This document shows, in pieces, positions 16,574 to 24,715 of a stretch of 64,000 nucleotides of DNA; position 1 is the first letter of the stretch, and each line of letters starts with the position of its first letter. The notes under the pieces were generated by a model. The model did no database searches. It was not told where the DNA came from and saw nothing but the letters and a program-made list of their open reading frames with translations. Origin of the DNA: Salinimicrobium nanhaiense (GTDB lineage Bacteria > Bacteroidota > Bacteroidia > Flavobacteriales > Flavobacteriaceae); assembly GCA_012038135.1 (NCBI GenBank), contig JAAVJQ010000002.1:1-64000 (forward strand), in the 5' to 3' direction. Both the position numbers and the translations under genes were made by a program.

Positions 16574-18187
16574 ATGAAAAAGAAACTTTTTTACCCCCTG
16601 CTAATAATCTTTATAAGCCTTAGTGCCTGTAAGGGTGACAGCAATGAACCCGGAAGCCAGGCCGCATCTGACCAGGCTTCCAGGAATATTGCTGAAGCCA
16701 CTCCCGATGGCATAAAAACAGAGATCTCTTCTAAAAATGACATTTTTGAAGGTAGTCTACTGGAAAAGATCTATAGCGAAAGAGAATACAAGTCGCTATG
16801 GAGAGACGGGGAACATATCTATTTGTTTTACAACAACCTGGCGGAAGCAGATCTCGAAGGGCTTAACTTTGAGGATTATCACGGCGAAGAAATAGACAGG
16901 CTGCTTTCGGCAGGAGACCTGGATGAAGATGAGGCGGCCGGGCTGGACCTGCTGCTTTCTGACGCTTTTCTTACTTATGCCCGGCATCTCTACTACGGCA
17001 AACTGGATCCAAGGGAACTCAATGAATTTTGGGGTGTGAAAAAGGAGGAAAAAGATCTTGCTTCCCTGCTGAAAAACACCATTGAAAACGGAAATTTCGA
17101 AGAAGTATTTGAGGATCTTAAACCTAATCACCAGGTATATCGCGATTTGAAAACCAGCCTTGCTGAATTTGAAGAACTAAAGGAAGAAAAAGGTGATACA
17201 AAGAAAATTCCTGAAGGAGAATTGATCAACCCGGGAGACAAGGATGCGAGGATCCCCGCGATAGCAAAAAGATTAAATACGCTTCAGGTGCAGGTAGATA
17301 CTTCAGCTGTTGACAGCACTTATTCCGAAGCTTTAGTAGAAGCAATAAAAGAATTTCAGCAGAGCAAAAGTATACAGACAGATGGGATCATAGGGAATTC
17401 CACAATTTCAGAATTAAATAAGAGTCCGCAGGACCGTTACAAGCAGATCCTTGCCAATCTCGAAAGATGGCGCTGGTATCCCCGTGACCTGGGTGAACAT
17501 TATATCATGGTAAATATCCCGCATTTCAAGCTGGCGGTGGTGAAAGATGGTGACACGGTAAGACAACACAATGTCATTGCAGGGGCTAAAGAACGACAGA
17601 CACCAATATTTTCTGATACTGTTGACCACCTGGTGATCAATCCTACCTGGACAGTTCCACCTACAATAAAATCTAAGGATATACTTCCAAAAATGGCAGC
17701 TGACCCTTCTTATTTGCAAAGAAATAATATGAGGCTATCAGGTCCTAACGGGGAAGCTGTAAATCCTTCTTCGGTGAACTGGAATAGCGAGTCTGCAAAG
17801 AACTATACTTTCACTCAGGGACCAGGACCTTCAAATGCTCTTGGAAGAGTAAAGATCATGTACCCTAATAAATATCTAATTTACCTGCATGATACTCCTG
17901 CAAAAAGTGTTTTTAACCAAACCGACAGAGCAGAAAGTTCGGGTTGTGTAAGGGTTGAAAATGCTTTAGATCTGGCTGCGTATGTTGTAGAGAACCAAAG
18001 CGAATGGACAAAGGAAAAAATCGAAAAGATCGTAGCTTCAGGGGAGACCACTACTGTAAAAGTAGACCGGCCCATCCAGGTCCATCACTTTTACTGGACT
18101 GCCTGGCGGGCCGGTGGTGAAACTGTATTTGTAAATGATGTCTATGATCTTGATGAAAAGATCTATTCGAAACTGGTAACTAAATAA
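16574..18187 (+). CDS. L,D-transpeptidase lipoprotein (YcbB/LdtD-like)
   Basis: A 537-aa envelope enzyme. It has a lipoprotein signal with lipobox LSAC (C19), an N-terminal scaffold domain, a peptidoglycan-binding domain (about residues 215-280, IPAIAKRLNTLQVQ...FQQSKSIQTDGIIG), and a C-terminal YkuD catalytic domain with H439 (YLHDTP) and the nucleophile C458 in SSGCVRV. The architecture matches YcbB-type transpeptidases that make 3-3 cross-links in peptidoglycan or attach proteins to it. It ends one base before the end of a convergent gene for another L,D-transpeptidase-fold protein. Confidence 0.9.
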   Translation: MKKKLFYPLLIIFISLSACKGDSNEPGSQAASDQASRNIAEATPDGIKTEISSKNDIFEGSLLEKIYSEREYKSLWRDGEHIYLFYNNLAEADLEGLNFEDYHGEEIDRLLSAGDLDEDEAAGLDLLLSDAFLTYARHLYYGKLDPRELNEFWGVKKEEKDLASLLKNTIENGNFEEVFEDLKPNHQVYRDLKTSLAEFEELKEEKGDTKKIPEGELINPGDKDARIPAIAKRLNTLQVQVDTSAVDSTYSEALVEAIKEFQQSKSIQTDGIIGNSTISELNKSPQDRYKQILANLERWRWYPRDLGEHYIMVNIPHFKLAVVKDGDTVRQHNVIAGAKERQTPIFSDTVDHLVINPTWTVPPTIKSKDILPKMAADPSYLQRNNMRLSGPNGEAVNPSSVNWNSESAKNYTFTQGPGPSNALGRVKIMYPNKYLIYLHDTPAKSVFNQTDRAESSGCVRVENALDLAAYVVENQSEWTKEKIEKIVASGETTTVKVDRPIQVHHFYWTAWRAGGETVFVNDVYDLDEKIYSKLVTK

Positions 18188-18188
18188 T

Positions 18189-18932
18189 TTATACCGTCTG
18201 AGAATTAAGGTAGGTTGAGTTTGCGATATACTTATCACTGTTGTGATAGATAAATAAAGCAGATCCTCCTTTTATGGTGTTGATGATCTCTTTGGAAACT
18301 TCGGTAGGTACGGCAGGACAACCATAGCTTCTGCCTAATCTGCCGAGTCTTTTTATAGACTCTTCCTTAGCATAGTCGGCGCCGTGGATCACCACATAAC
18401 GTTCTCTGGCTTTGGAGTTGAATTCTTTTTCCATGCCGTCAATGAACAGGGAAAGTCCATTTCTACCGTAATAGGTCTCGGCTGTTACATAAAATCCAAG
18501 AGAACTCTGCAGGGAATTAGGCGTGTTGGAAAAGTTGGTAGCCATGTTTCCACCGGTATTCTTTCCGTGAGAAACGAAAGTATGGTAGATCACTTCGTTT
18601 TTATCCATATCCAGGATCCACATTCTTTTTTCTGTGGAAGGAAGGCTAAAATCTACTATGGTCAATAAGTTGTTTTCGATCTTTTGTTCAGCTTCAAGTC
18701 TGTTATAGCCGGTGATCGCGTATTTAAAGGAAACCTGAGAAGGCATATTTGCATTTACAGCTGCAAACTCTTCATATAAAAGGTTAATTTTTTCTTCGGC
18801 TGTAGGTTCAGCCTCAACGATGGGCTTAACTTCAGAAATATTGGTAGGGGTAGAATTGGTAGTAGGTTCGTAAGTAGTGAAGGCAAAAGAGGCGGTTATA
18901 AAACCTGCCATTAAAATTATTTTGTTTATCAT
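18189..18932 (-). CDS. Murein L,D-transpeptidase catalytic-domain family protein
   Basis: A 247-aa exported protein. A signal peptide (about residues 1-18) is followed by a threonine/proline/glutamate-rich linker and a compact catalytic domain. H183 in YVVIHGADY and C205 in RSYGCPAVP are the His/Cys pair of the variant YkuD family that carries SYGCPA instead of SxGCVR. It would act on peptidoglycan in the periplasm. Its stop codon lies one base from that of the convergent YcbB-like gene. Confidence 0.87.
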   Translation of the reverse strand: MINKIILMAGFITASFAFTTYEPTTNSTPTNISEVKPIVEAEPTAEEKINLLYEEFAAVNANMPSQVSFKYAITGYNRLEAEQKIENNLLTIVDFSLPSTEKRMWILDMDKNEVIYHTFVSHGKNTGGNMATNFSNTPNSLQSSLGFYVTAETYYGRNGLSLFIDGMEKEFNSKARERYVVIHGADYAKEESIKRLGRLGRSYGCPAVPTEVSKEIINTIKGGSALFIYHNSDKYIANSTYLNSQTV

Positions 18933-19205
18933 ATCTTTTTGTTAAATAGTTAGTTGTCAATAAAGTTTCAAAGGTCATACCAAAATCCGGAAACTGACCA
19001 TTAATACTGTTAAAATGAGATATTTAACATTCTCCTGCAGCTAATCTAAAAACTCAAAAAATGCTAAATTATTGTACGAAAGAAAATGCCAGGTGTTAAA
19101 GTTTTGTTTAGGCAGGTTTTCCTCGTGTTTTACATCTGCATAAGCATCTTTCCCCCTCCTGTTAAGGCTGGCATATTTCATATCTTTGCCTAAAATTTAC
19201 CAAGC
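18933..19205. other. Divergent promoter region upstream of gpmI
   Basis: AT-rich spacer between two divergent genes, without repeats of the dispersed families. A TATCTTTG box at 19181-19188, 17 bases before the gpmI ATG, fits the TAnnTTTG consensus. No hairpin or riboswitch-like structure was recognised. Confidence 0.45.
19181..19188 (+). promoter_or_regulatory. Putative -7 box of the gpmI operon
   Basis: TATCTTTG matches TAnnTTTG exactly and lies 17 bases before the gpmI start codon. An upstream TTTG at the usual distance is not evident, so the promoter is only partly supported. Confidence 0.42.
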
Positions 19206-20723
19206 ATGAATAAAAAAGTAATTTTAATGATCCTGGATGGCTGGGGGATTAGCAATGATCCCTCAAGATCTGCCGTGGACAGTGCAAATACACCCTTCAT
19301 AGATTCTTTATATAACGACTATCCTCACAGCCGCCTTCGTACAGATGGAATGAATGTAGGTTTACCTGAAGGCCAGATGGGGAACAGCGAAGTGGGACAT
19401 ATGAATCTTGGTGCAGGTAGAATAGTTTATCAAGACCTTGCTAAGATCAATTTAGCAGTTGAAAATAATTCCCTTGGAAAAGAACCCGTACTGGAACAGG
19501 CCTTCAACTATGCAAAGGAGAACAATAAACCCATACATTTTATGGGGCTGGTAAGCGACGGGGGTGTACATTCCCACATCAATCACCTAAAAGGCCTGCT
19601 TACTGCTGCCGATGAATTTGGAATTTCAGAAAAATACGTCCATGCCTTTACAGATGGCCGGGATGTGGATCCGAATTCCGGAAAGGGTTTCATTGAAGAC
19701 CTGCAAGTGCACCTGGAAAAGACCGGTTCCAAACTCGCTTCTATTGTGGGCAGGTATTATTCAATGGATAGGGATAAGCGTTGGGAAAGAACCAAAGTTG
19801 CCTATGATCTGGTTGTCGACGGAAAAGGAGAAAAAAGCACCAATGCTCCTGAAGCTATTCAAAAAAGCTATGACGAAGGAGTAACCGATGAGTTCATTAA
19901 GCCCATCGTTATTACCGATGCAGCCGGAAATCCTGTAGCTACTCTTAAAAAAGAGGAAGTAGTGATCTTTTTCAACTTCAGGACAGATCGTGGTCGTCAA
20001 CTAACTGATGTATTAACGCAGCGGGACCTGGAAGAACAGGGAATGAAGGCCATGCCTTTATATTATGTGACCATGACGCGTTACGACGAAAGCTTTAACA
20101 ACATCAATGTGGTTTTCAGCAAAGATGATATCAAAGCAACCCTGGGGGAAGTGCTGGAGCACGAAGGAAAAACCCAGATAAGAATTGCCGAGACTGAAAA
20201 ATATCCTCACGTTACCTTTTTCTTTTCGGGCGGAAGGGAAAAACCTTTTAAAGGAGAAAGAAGGATCATGGTGAATTCGCCAAAAGTGGCCACTTACGAC
20301 CTGAAGCCTGAAATGAGCGCCTTCGAAGTAACTGCGGAAATTGTTCCTGAAATCAGGAATCAGTCGGCAGATTTTATTTGCCTTAATTTTGCCAATCCGG
20401 ATATGGTTGGCCACACAGGCGTTTTTGAAGCAGCTGTAAAAGCATGTGAAACCGTTGACCAATGTGCTAAAGAAGTCATTGAGGCTGCGGTAGAGAACGA
20501 TTACAGCGTGCTGGTGATCGCAGACCATGGGAACAGCGAATTCATGATCAATGAAGATGGCAGCCCAAATACAGCTCATACCACCAATCCTGTACCTTGC
20601 ATTTTGGTAGATAAAGAAATAAAGACCATCAAAGATGGCATTTTAGGAGACATAGCTCCCACGATCCTTAAACTCATGGGCATTGAAAAACCTGAATTAA
20701 TGACACAAAAACCTATTATATAA
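19206..20723 (+). CDS. gpmI: 2,3-bisphosphoglycerate-independent phosphoglycerate mutase
   Basis: A 505-aa glycolytic/gluconeogenic enzyme interconverting 3- and 2-phosphoglycerate, dependent on Mn2+. D11 in MILDGWG and the phosphoserine nucleophile S61 in MGNSEVGHMN match the alkaline-phosphatase-type active site; ADHGNSE near the C terminus provides further metal ligands. The length is normal. It heads a tight gene series running to 23862; the next start codon is three bases after its stop. Confidence 0.96.
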   Translation: MNKKVILMILDGWGISNDPSRSAVDSANTPFIDSLYNDYPHSRLRTDGMNVGLPEGQMGNSEVGHMNLGAGRIVYQDLAKINLAVENNSLGKEPVLEQAFNYAKENNKPIHFMGLVSDGGVHSHINHLKGLLTAADEFGISEKYVHAFTDGRDVDPNSGKGFIEDLQVHLEKTGSKLASIVGRYYSMDRDKRWERTKVAYDLVVDGKGEKSTNAPEAIQKSYDEGVTDEFIKPIVITDAAGNPVATLKKEEVVIFFNFRTDRGRQLTDVLTQRDLEEQGMKAMPLYYVTMTRYDESFNNINVVFSKDDIKATLGEVLEHEGKTQIRIAETEKYPHVTFFFSGGREKPFKGERRIMVNSPKVATYDLKPEMSAFEVTAEIVPEIRNQSADFICLNFANPDMVGHTGVFEAAVKACETVDQCAKEVIEAAVENDYSVLVIADHGNSEFMINEDGSPNTAHTTNPVPCILVDKEIKTIKDGILGDIAPTILKLMGIEKPELMTQKPII

Positions 20724-20726
20724 TTT

Positions 20727-21269
20727 ATGAAGATCTTAATGTACCTCATGCTGTTCATCACGGCAACCAATTGCGGAAGTTCACAACAAACCGGACCTGA
20801 AACCACGAAAACCGCTCCCGAACCGGTAGAGGAGCAAACTGACCTCCTAATTGGAGAAATTGAAAGAGATGACTTGCAGGAAGAATTTTGGTTCGATCCC
20901 ATGTATAAGTCGTATAAACCCAATAAAGATGCCTTACAGGTGATCAGGGAGAATATCAATGACTACGAAATCAAAATGTACATGGGGACCTGGTGTGCAG
21001 ACAGTCAGAGAGAAGTTCCTAAGTTTTACAAGCTTTTGGACCTTTCCAGTTATAATATGGATGATCTCGAGGTAATTGCGGTGAGGGAAGATAAAACTTT
21101 ACCCGATGATAGTCAGCAACAGGATGATGTTAAATATGTCCCCACTATTATTTTTTCCAAAAATGGAAAAGAAGTGGGTCGTTTCGTGGAATATCCTCAG
21201 GAAGAATTTGAAGATGATATAGCAAAAATAGTATCGGGACAGGAATACGAACATTCTTACCAAAACTAG
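20727..21269 (+). CDS. Thioredoxin-fold lipoprotein
   Basis: A 180-aa protein with a lipoprotein signal (lipobox around C16 in ITATNCGSS) and a thioredoxin-like domain (about residues 70-175). The active site reads TWCADS (C90, S93), a CxxS rather than CxxC site, so a classical dithiol exchange is unlikely. The cis-proline region appears as KYVPTIIF. Similar proteins in Flavobacteria are annotated as thioredoxin family, function unknown. The gene follows gpmI immediately. Confidence 0.85.
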   Translation: MKILMYLMLFITATNCGSSQQTGPETTKTAPEPVEEQTDLLIGEIERDDLQEEFWFDPMYKSYKPNKDALQVIRENINDYEIKMYMGTWCADSQREVPKFYKLLDLSSYNMDDLEVIAVREDKTLPDDSQQQDDVKYVPTIIFSKNGKEVGRFVEYPQEEFEDDIAKIVSGQEYEHSYQN

Positions 21270-21305
21270 AGGGCATTTTAATGCTGTTTCTATTATTTTT
21301 GCAAT

Positions 21306-21722
21306 ATGCCCAAATTATTGACCATAGCAGTAGATTTTGACGGAACGCTGGTTGAGAACAAGTATCCTCAAATAGGAAAACCCATTCTGTTTGCCTTTGA
21401 AACGCTGAAAAAACTTCAGCAGGAAGGGCATCAGCTCATACTCTGGACCTACAGGTGCGGAGTAAAACTTGAGGAAGCCGTAGAGTTTTGCGAAGCTAAG
21501 GGCATAAAATTTTATGCGGTAAATAAGAGTTATCCCGAAGAGGAGTATGATGGCCATATGAGCAGAAAGATCCTCGCCGATATTTTTATAGACGACCGTA
21601 ACATCAATGGTTTGCCACCATGGGGGGAGATCTATCATCAATTAGCCGGCACCAACGGAACTGCAGTGAATTCATCTGAAAAACCTAAAAGCCTGTTTAA
21701 TATTTTTAAGAAATTATCATGA
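21306..21722 (+). CDS. HAD-superfamily hydrolase (BT0820-like)
   Basis: A 138-aa HAD-fold protein. Motif I is VDFDGTLVE with D10 and D12; motif II is LILWTYRCG; the motif IV acidic pair appears as FIDDRN. The small size and lack of a cap domain match the BT0820 group of Bacteroidetes, thought to be phosphatases of unresolved substrate. Its stop overlaps the map start (ATGA), so both are translated together. A TATTTTTG box at 21294-21301 lies only a few bases before the ATG and could be an internal promoter giving an almost leaderless transcript. Confidence 0.85.
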   Translation: MPKLLTIAVDFDGTLVENKYPQIGKPILFAFETLKKLQQEGHQLILWTYRCGVKLEEAVEFCEAKGIKFYAVNKSYPEEEYDGHMSRKILADIFIDDRNINGLPPWGEIYHQLAGTNGTAVNSSEKPKSLFNIFKKLS

Positions 21723-22534
21723 TCATACAGAAGTCCAGAGAAGAAATTGAATTAATGCGTGAGAGTGCACTTATTGTGTCGAAGACTCTTGGAATGCTGG
21801 CTAAAGAAGTGAAGCCGGGGGTAACAACGCTTAAGCTTGATAAGCTGGCTGAAGAATTTATTCGTGATCATGGAGCCGAACCCGGTTTCCTGGGCTTGTA
21901 CGATTTCCCTAATTCTCTTTGTATGAGCCCCAATGCTCAGGTAGTGCATGGAATTCCCAATGACGAGCCGCTAAAGGAAGGAGAAATTATTTCTATTGAT
22001 TGCGGAGCTTTCAAAAATGGTTTCTACGGGGATCATGCCTATACCTTTGCCATAGGTGAAATAGATGCCGAAACCAAAAAACTACTGGAGGTTACTAAAG
22101 AATGCCTCTACGTTGGCATCAGGGAATTTAAAACAGGAAATCGTGTTGGCGACGTAGGATTTGCCATTCAGCAGCATGCCGAAAAAAACGGATTTGGAGT
22201 GGTTAGGGAATTGGTGGGCCACGGTCTTGGCGCTAAAATGCATGAAGATCCTGAAATGCCTAATTACGGGAAACGCGGCCGCGGAAAGAAATTTATGGAA
22301 GGAATGGTGGTTGCGATAGAACCTATGATCAACGCAGGTACACATCGCATCAAACAGCTACGTGATGGATGGACCATACTCACTGCCGATAATAAGCCAA
22401 GCGCTCATTTTGAACATGATGTCGCATTAATTGATGGAAAACCCGAACTATTATCAACTTTTAGCTACATTTATGAAGCTCTGGGAATTACCAGCAATGA
22501 GGAGGAAGAATTTATAGCTCATACTTTGAAATAA
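21719..22534 (+). CDS. map: Methionine aminopeptidase, type I
   Basis: A 271-aa metalloenzyme removing the initiator methionine from nascent proteins. The family core is visible: ISIDCGAFKNGFYGDHAYTF holds two aspartate metal ligands, RELVGHGLG a histidine, and VVAIEPMIN a glutamate. Usually map lies in a ribosomal-protein operon; here it is in a series after gpmI and a HAD gene, and is followed without any gap by a NUMOD4/HNH-type gene. Length and motifs are normal. Confidence 0.95.
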   Translation: MIIQKSREEIELMRESALIVSKTLGMLAKEVKPGVTTLKLDKLAEEFIRDHGAEPGFLGLYDFPNSLCMSPNAQVVHGIPNDEPLKEGEIISIDCGAFKNGFYGDHAYTFAIGEIDAETKKLLEVTKECLYVGIREFKTGNRVGDVGFAIQQHAEKNGFGVVRELVGHGLGAKMHEDPEMPNYGKRGRGKKFMEGMVVAIEPMINAGTHRIKQLRDGWTILTADNKPSAHFEHDVALIDGKPELLSTFSYIYEALGITSNEEEEFIAHTLK

Positions 22535-23098
22535 ATGATAAAAAATTTCCGACAGGAAAAATGGCTTCCTTACTACAAGGAAACCTGGCAACCACGCTTT
22601 AAATATGCCGTTTCCAATTACGGGCGTGTGGTGAGCTATGTAAAAAATCCTGAAGGAGATCTCTTAAAAGGAGGAAAATCACAAGGCTTTCTAACTTTCG
22701 TTGCCAATCTCAAAAATGGCAAAAAACAGGCTTCCTATGTGCATCGCGTTGTTGCTGAATTATTTCTTCCGCGGAAGGAAAACCAGGAATATGTGATCCA
22801 TAAGAACTACATCAAAACAGAAAACAAAGCGAGCAATCTCGCATGGGTTACGAAATCTGAATGGGTAGCACACCAGCAGAACAATCCGCAGGTGAAGGAA
22901 AACAAGCTTAAGCGCAAACTGGGCACCATAAAATGCTATTCCAAGCTCACCTATGCCCAGGCAACCGTGCTCAAGAAAAAACTTCTGGATCCAAACCGCA
23001 GGACCAGGATAAGGGTGCTGGCAAAGCAGTTTGGAGTGTCTGAAATGCAGCTCTACCGCATCAAGTCGGGAGAAAACTGGGGAGATATTAAAGTATGA
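22535..23098 (+). CDS. NUMOD4 / HNH-endonuclease-like protein
   Basis: A 187-aa protein. The N terminus (EKWLPYY...YAVSNYGRVVSY, residues 8-35) is a NUMOD4 DNA-binding module as found in phage and intron homing endonucleases. Residues about 65-105 (YVHRVVAELFL then YVIHKNYIKTENKASNLAWVT) follow the HNH_3 pattern with H70, H89 and N101 kept but the usual VNH replaced by VIH. A helix-turn-helix-like C terminus (about 145-180) follows. It starts at the map stop and overlaps the methyltransferase start (ATGA), so it is embedded in an operon of cellular genes and may be a domesticated endonuclease or a regulator. Nuclease activity is uncertain. Confidence 0.78.
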   Translation: MIKNFRQEKWLPYYKETWQPRFKYAVSNYGRVVSYVKNPEGDLLKGGKSQGFLTFVANLKNGKKQASYVHRVVAELFLPRKENQEYVIHKNYIKTENKASNLAWVTKSEWVAHQQNNPQVKENKLKRKLGTIKCYSKLTYAQATVLKKKLLDPNRRTRIRVLAKQFGVSEMQLYRIKSGENWGDIKV

Positions 23099-23862
23099 TA
23101 GGAAAAGCTTTCAGGTTTTTTCTGAACAGGATTCCCAGGCCTTTACTCATCAGGTTGAGCTATTACGTTAAACCGCTTTTCCTGCTCACCCTTCGCGGGA
23201 ATAAATATACAGATCCCATCGACGGCCGAAGCTTTCGGAAATTTTTACCTTACGGGTATGAACAGCAGCGGGATAATGTGCTTTCCCCTTCTACCCTTTC
23301 CCTGGAACGGCACCGCTTGTTGTGGATCTATTTAAAGGAGCACACTACCTTTTTTACAGCCCCTCATAAAGTGCTTCACTTTGCACCGGAACAGGCTTTC
23401 TATTCCCGCTTCAAAAAGCTGAAGAACCTCGATTACACCACCACCGATCTTAATTCTCCCCTGGCTGATGTAAAAGCTGATATCTGTGATCTTCCTTTTG
23501 AGGATAATGCTTTTGATTTCATTCTATGTAATCACGTGTTGGAACACATCCCTGATGATAAAAAGGCAATGGCAGAATTATTCCGGATTTTAAGACCCGG
23601 AGGCACAGCGATACTGCAAATTCCGCAGGACCTAAAGAGGGAAAAGACGTTTGAAGATGACAGCATCACAGATCCTAAGGAAAGAGCAAAAATCTTTGGC
23701 CAATACGACCATGTAAGGGTGTATGGCAGAGATTATTTTGAGCAGCTAAGAAACATCGGCTTTAAAGTAGAAGAAGTGGATTTAACCGACAAAATGGATC
23801 CGGGTCTTGTGCACAAATATAGACTGGCCAAAGGAGAGATCATTCCGGTGGTGAGGAAGTAG
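23095..23862 (+). CDS. Class I SAM-dependent methyltransferase
   Basis: A 255-aa methyltransferase (Methyltransf_11-like). Motif I reads VLHFAPEQAFYSRF, a variant lacking the usual GxGxG. Downstream ADICDLPFEDNAFDFILCNHVLEH and ELFRILRPGGTAILQIP are classical motifs II-III. The N-terminal 60 residues hold a hydrophobic, basic helix that may bind membrane or nucleic acid. Substrate unknown. It is the last gene of the gpmI-to-methyltransferase series; the repeat array follows. Confidence 0.86.
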   Translation: MIGKAFRFFLNRIPRPLLIRLSYYVKPLFLLTLRGNKYTDPIDGRSFRKFLPYGYEQQRDNVLSPSTLSLERHRLLWIYLKEHTTFFTAPHKVLHFAPEQAFYSRFKKLKNLDYTTTDLNSPLADVKADICDLPFEDNAFDFILCNHVLEHIPDDKKAMAELFRILRPGGTAILQIPQDLKREKTFEDDSITDPKERAKIFGQYDHVRVYGRDYFEQLRNIGFKVEEVDLTDKMDPGLVHKYRLAKGEIIPVVRK

Positions 23863-24715
23863 TAGTTGTTGATTAATTAGTTAATTGGGGATTAGTTAAT
23901 TGGCGGATTGGTTAATTGGCGAATTGGTTAATTGGGGAATAAAATAGTTGCAGGTTCCAGGTTTCGGGCTGCGGTGGTGTGGGTTGCGGTGGTGTGGATT
24001 CGGCACGGATTACAAATCCGCGCCATCGGGTTGCGGGTTGCGGTGATAAGTGCCTGGCACGGATTACAAATCTGCGCCATCGGATTTTAAATTTCGAAAT
24101 GCAGGTTACGGGTTGCAGTGAGATGTTCGGCACGGATTGCAATTCCGCGCCATCGGGTGGATGGTGAATTGGGATTTAAATGATTGAAGATTCCATGTTG
24201 CAGGTTTAGGTTCCGGTCAAAAGGGCTCGGCACGGTTTACAAATCCGCGCCATCTGGTTTTGAGTTTCGAAATGCGGGTTGCGGGGTGCGGTGAGATGTG
24301 CCTGGCACGGATTGCAAATCCGCGCCATCGGTTGCGAAATGCGGGGTGCTGGGTGCGGTGAGATGTTCGGCACGGATTGCAAATCTGCGCCATCTGGTTG
24401 CGGGTTTCGAAATGCAGGTTACGGGTTGCAGTGAAATGTTCGGCACGGATTGCAAATCCGCGCCATCGGGACACGGGTTGCGAAATGCGGGTTACGGGTT
24501 GCAGTAAAATGTTCGGCACGGATTACAAAATCCGCGCCATCGGGTTGCGGGTTTCGAAATGCGGGGTGCGGGGTGCGGTGAGATGTTCGGCACGGATTGC
24601 AAATCCGCGCCATCGGGATGTGGGTCCCAATATTCCAAAAAACTGCCTACTGAAAACCATCTTCTAAAATTTGCCTATGATATCCTGGCTCCTGGCTCTA
24701 AATTCTTGGTTCTCT
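23863..24715. repeat. Nine-unit hairpin repeat array plus AATTGGTTAATTGG words
   Basis: No gene. The first part (23880-23940) is GTTAATTGGnG repeated. Then nine units with core CGGATTnCAAATCCG lie at 24001, 24056, 24128, 24228, 24304, 24368, 24441, 24514 and 24588, spaced 55-100 bases and mostly 73-76. Between cores, phrases such as GGGTTGCGGGTTTCGAAATGC and GGTGCGGTGAGATGT recur, so the intervals are related to each other rather than unique. All nine are in the opposite sense to the seven copies at 7.5-14.5 kb. Short frames here are repeat-driven and are not called. Confidence 0.85.

Noticed and set aside
18933..19205. Riboswitch or leader RNA upstream of gpmI
   Set aside because: No conserved aptamer motif or terminator/antiterminator pairing could be seen, and the predicted leader is very short.
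24001..24611. CRISPR-like array of nine repeats
   Set aside because: The repeats vary in sequence, and the intervals (about 40-75 bases) are related to each other instead of unique. The core is a short palindrome also found dispersed elsewhere, and no cas gene is present.
24217..24667. Several overlapping open frames with RICNPCRTS-like repeats
   Set aside because: They are translations of the hairpin array in various frames, without a start context or domain.
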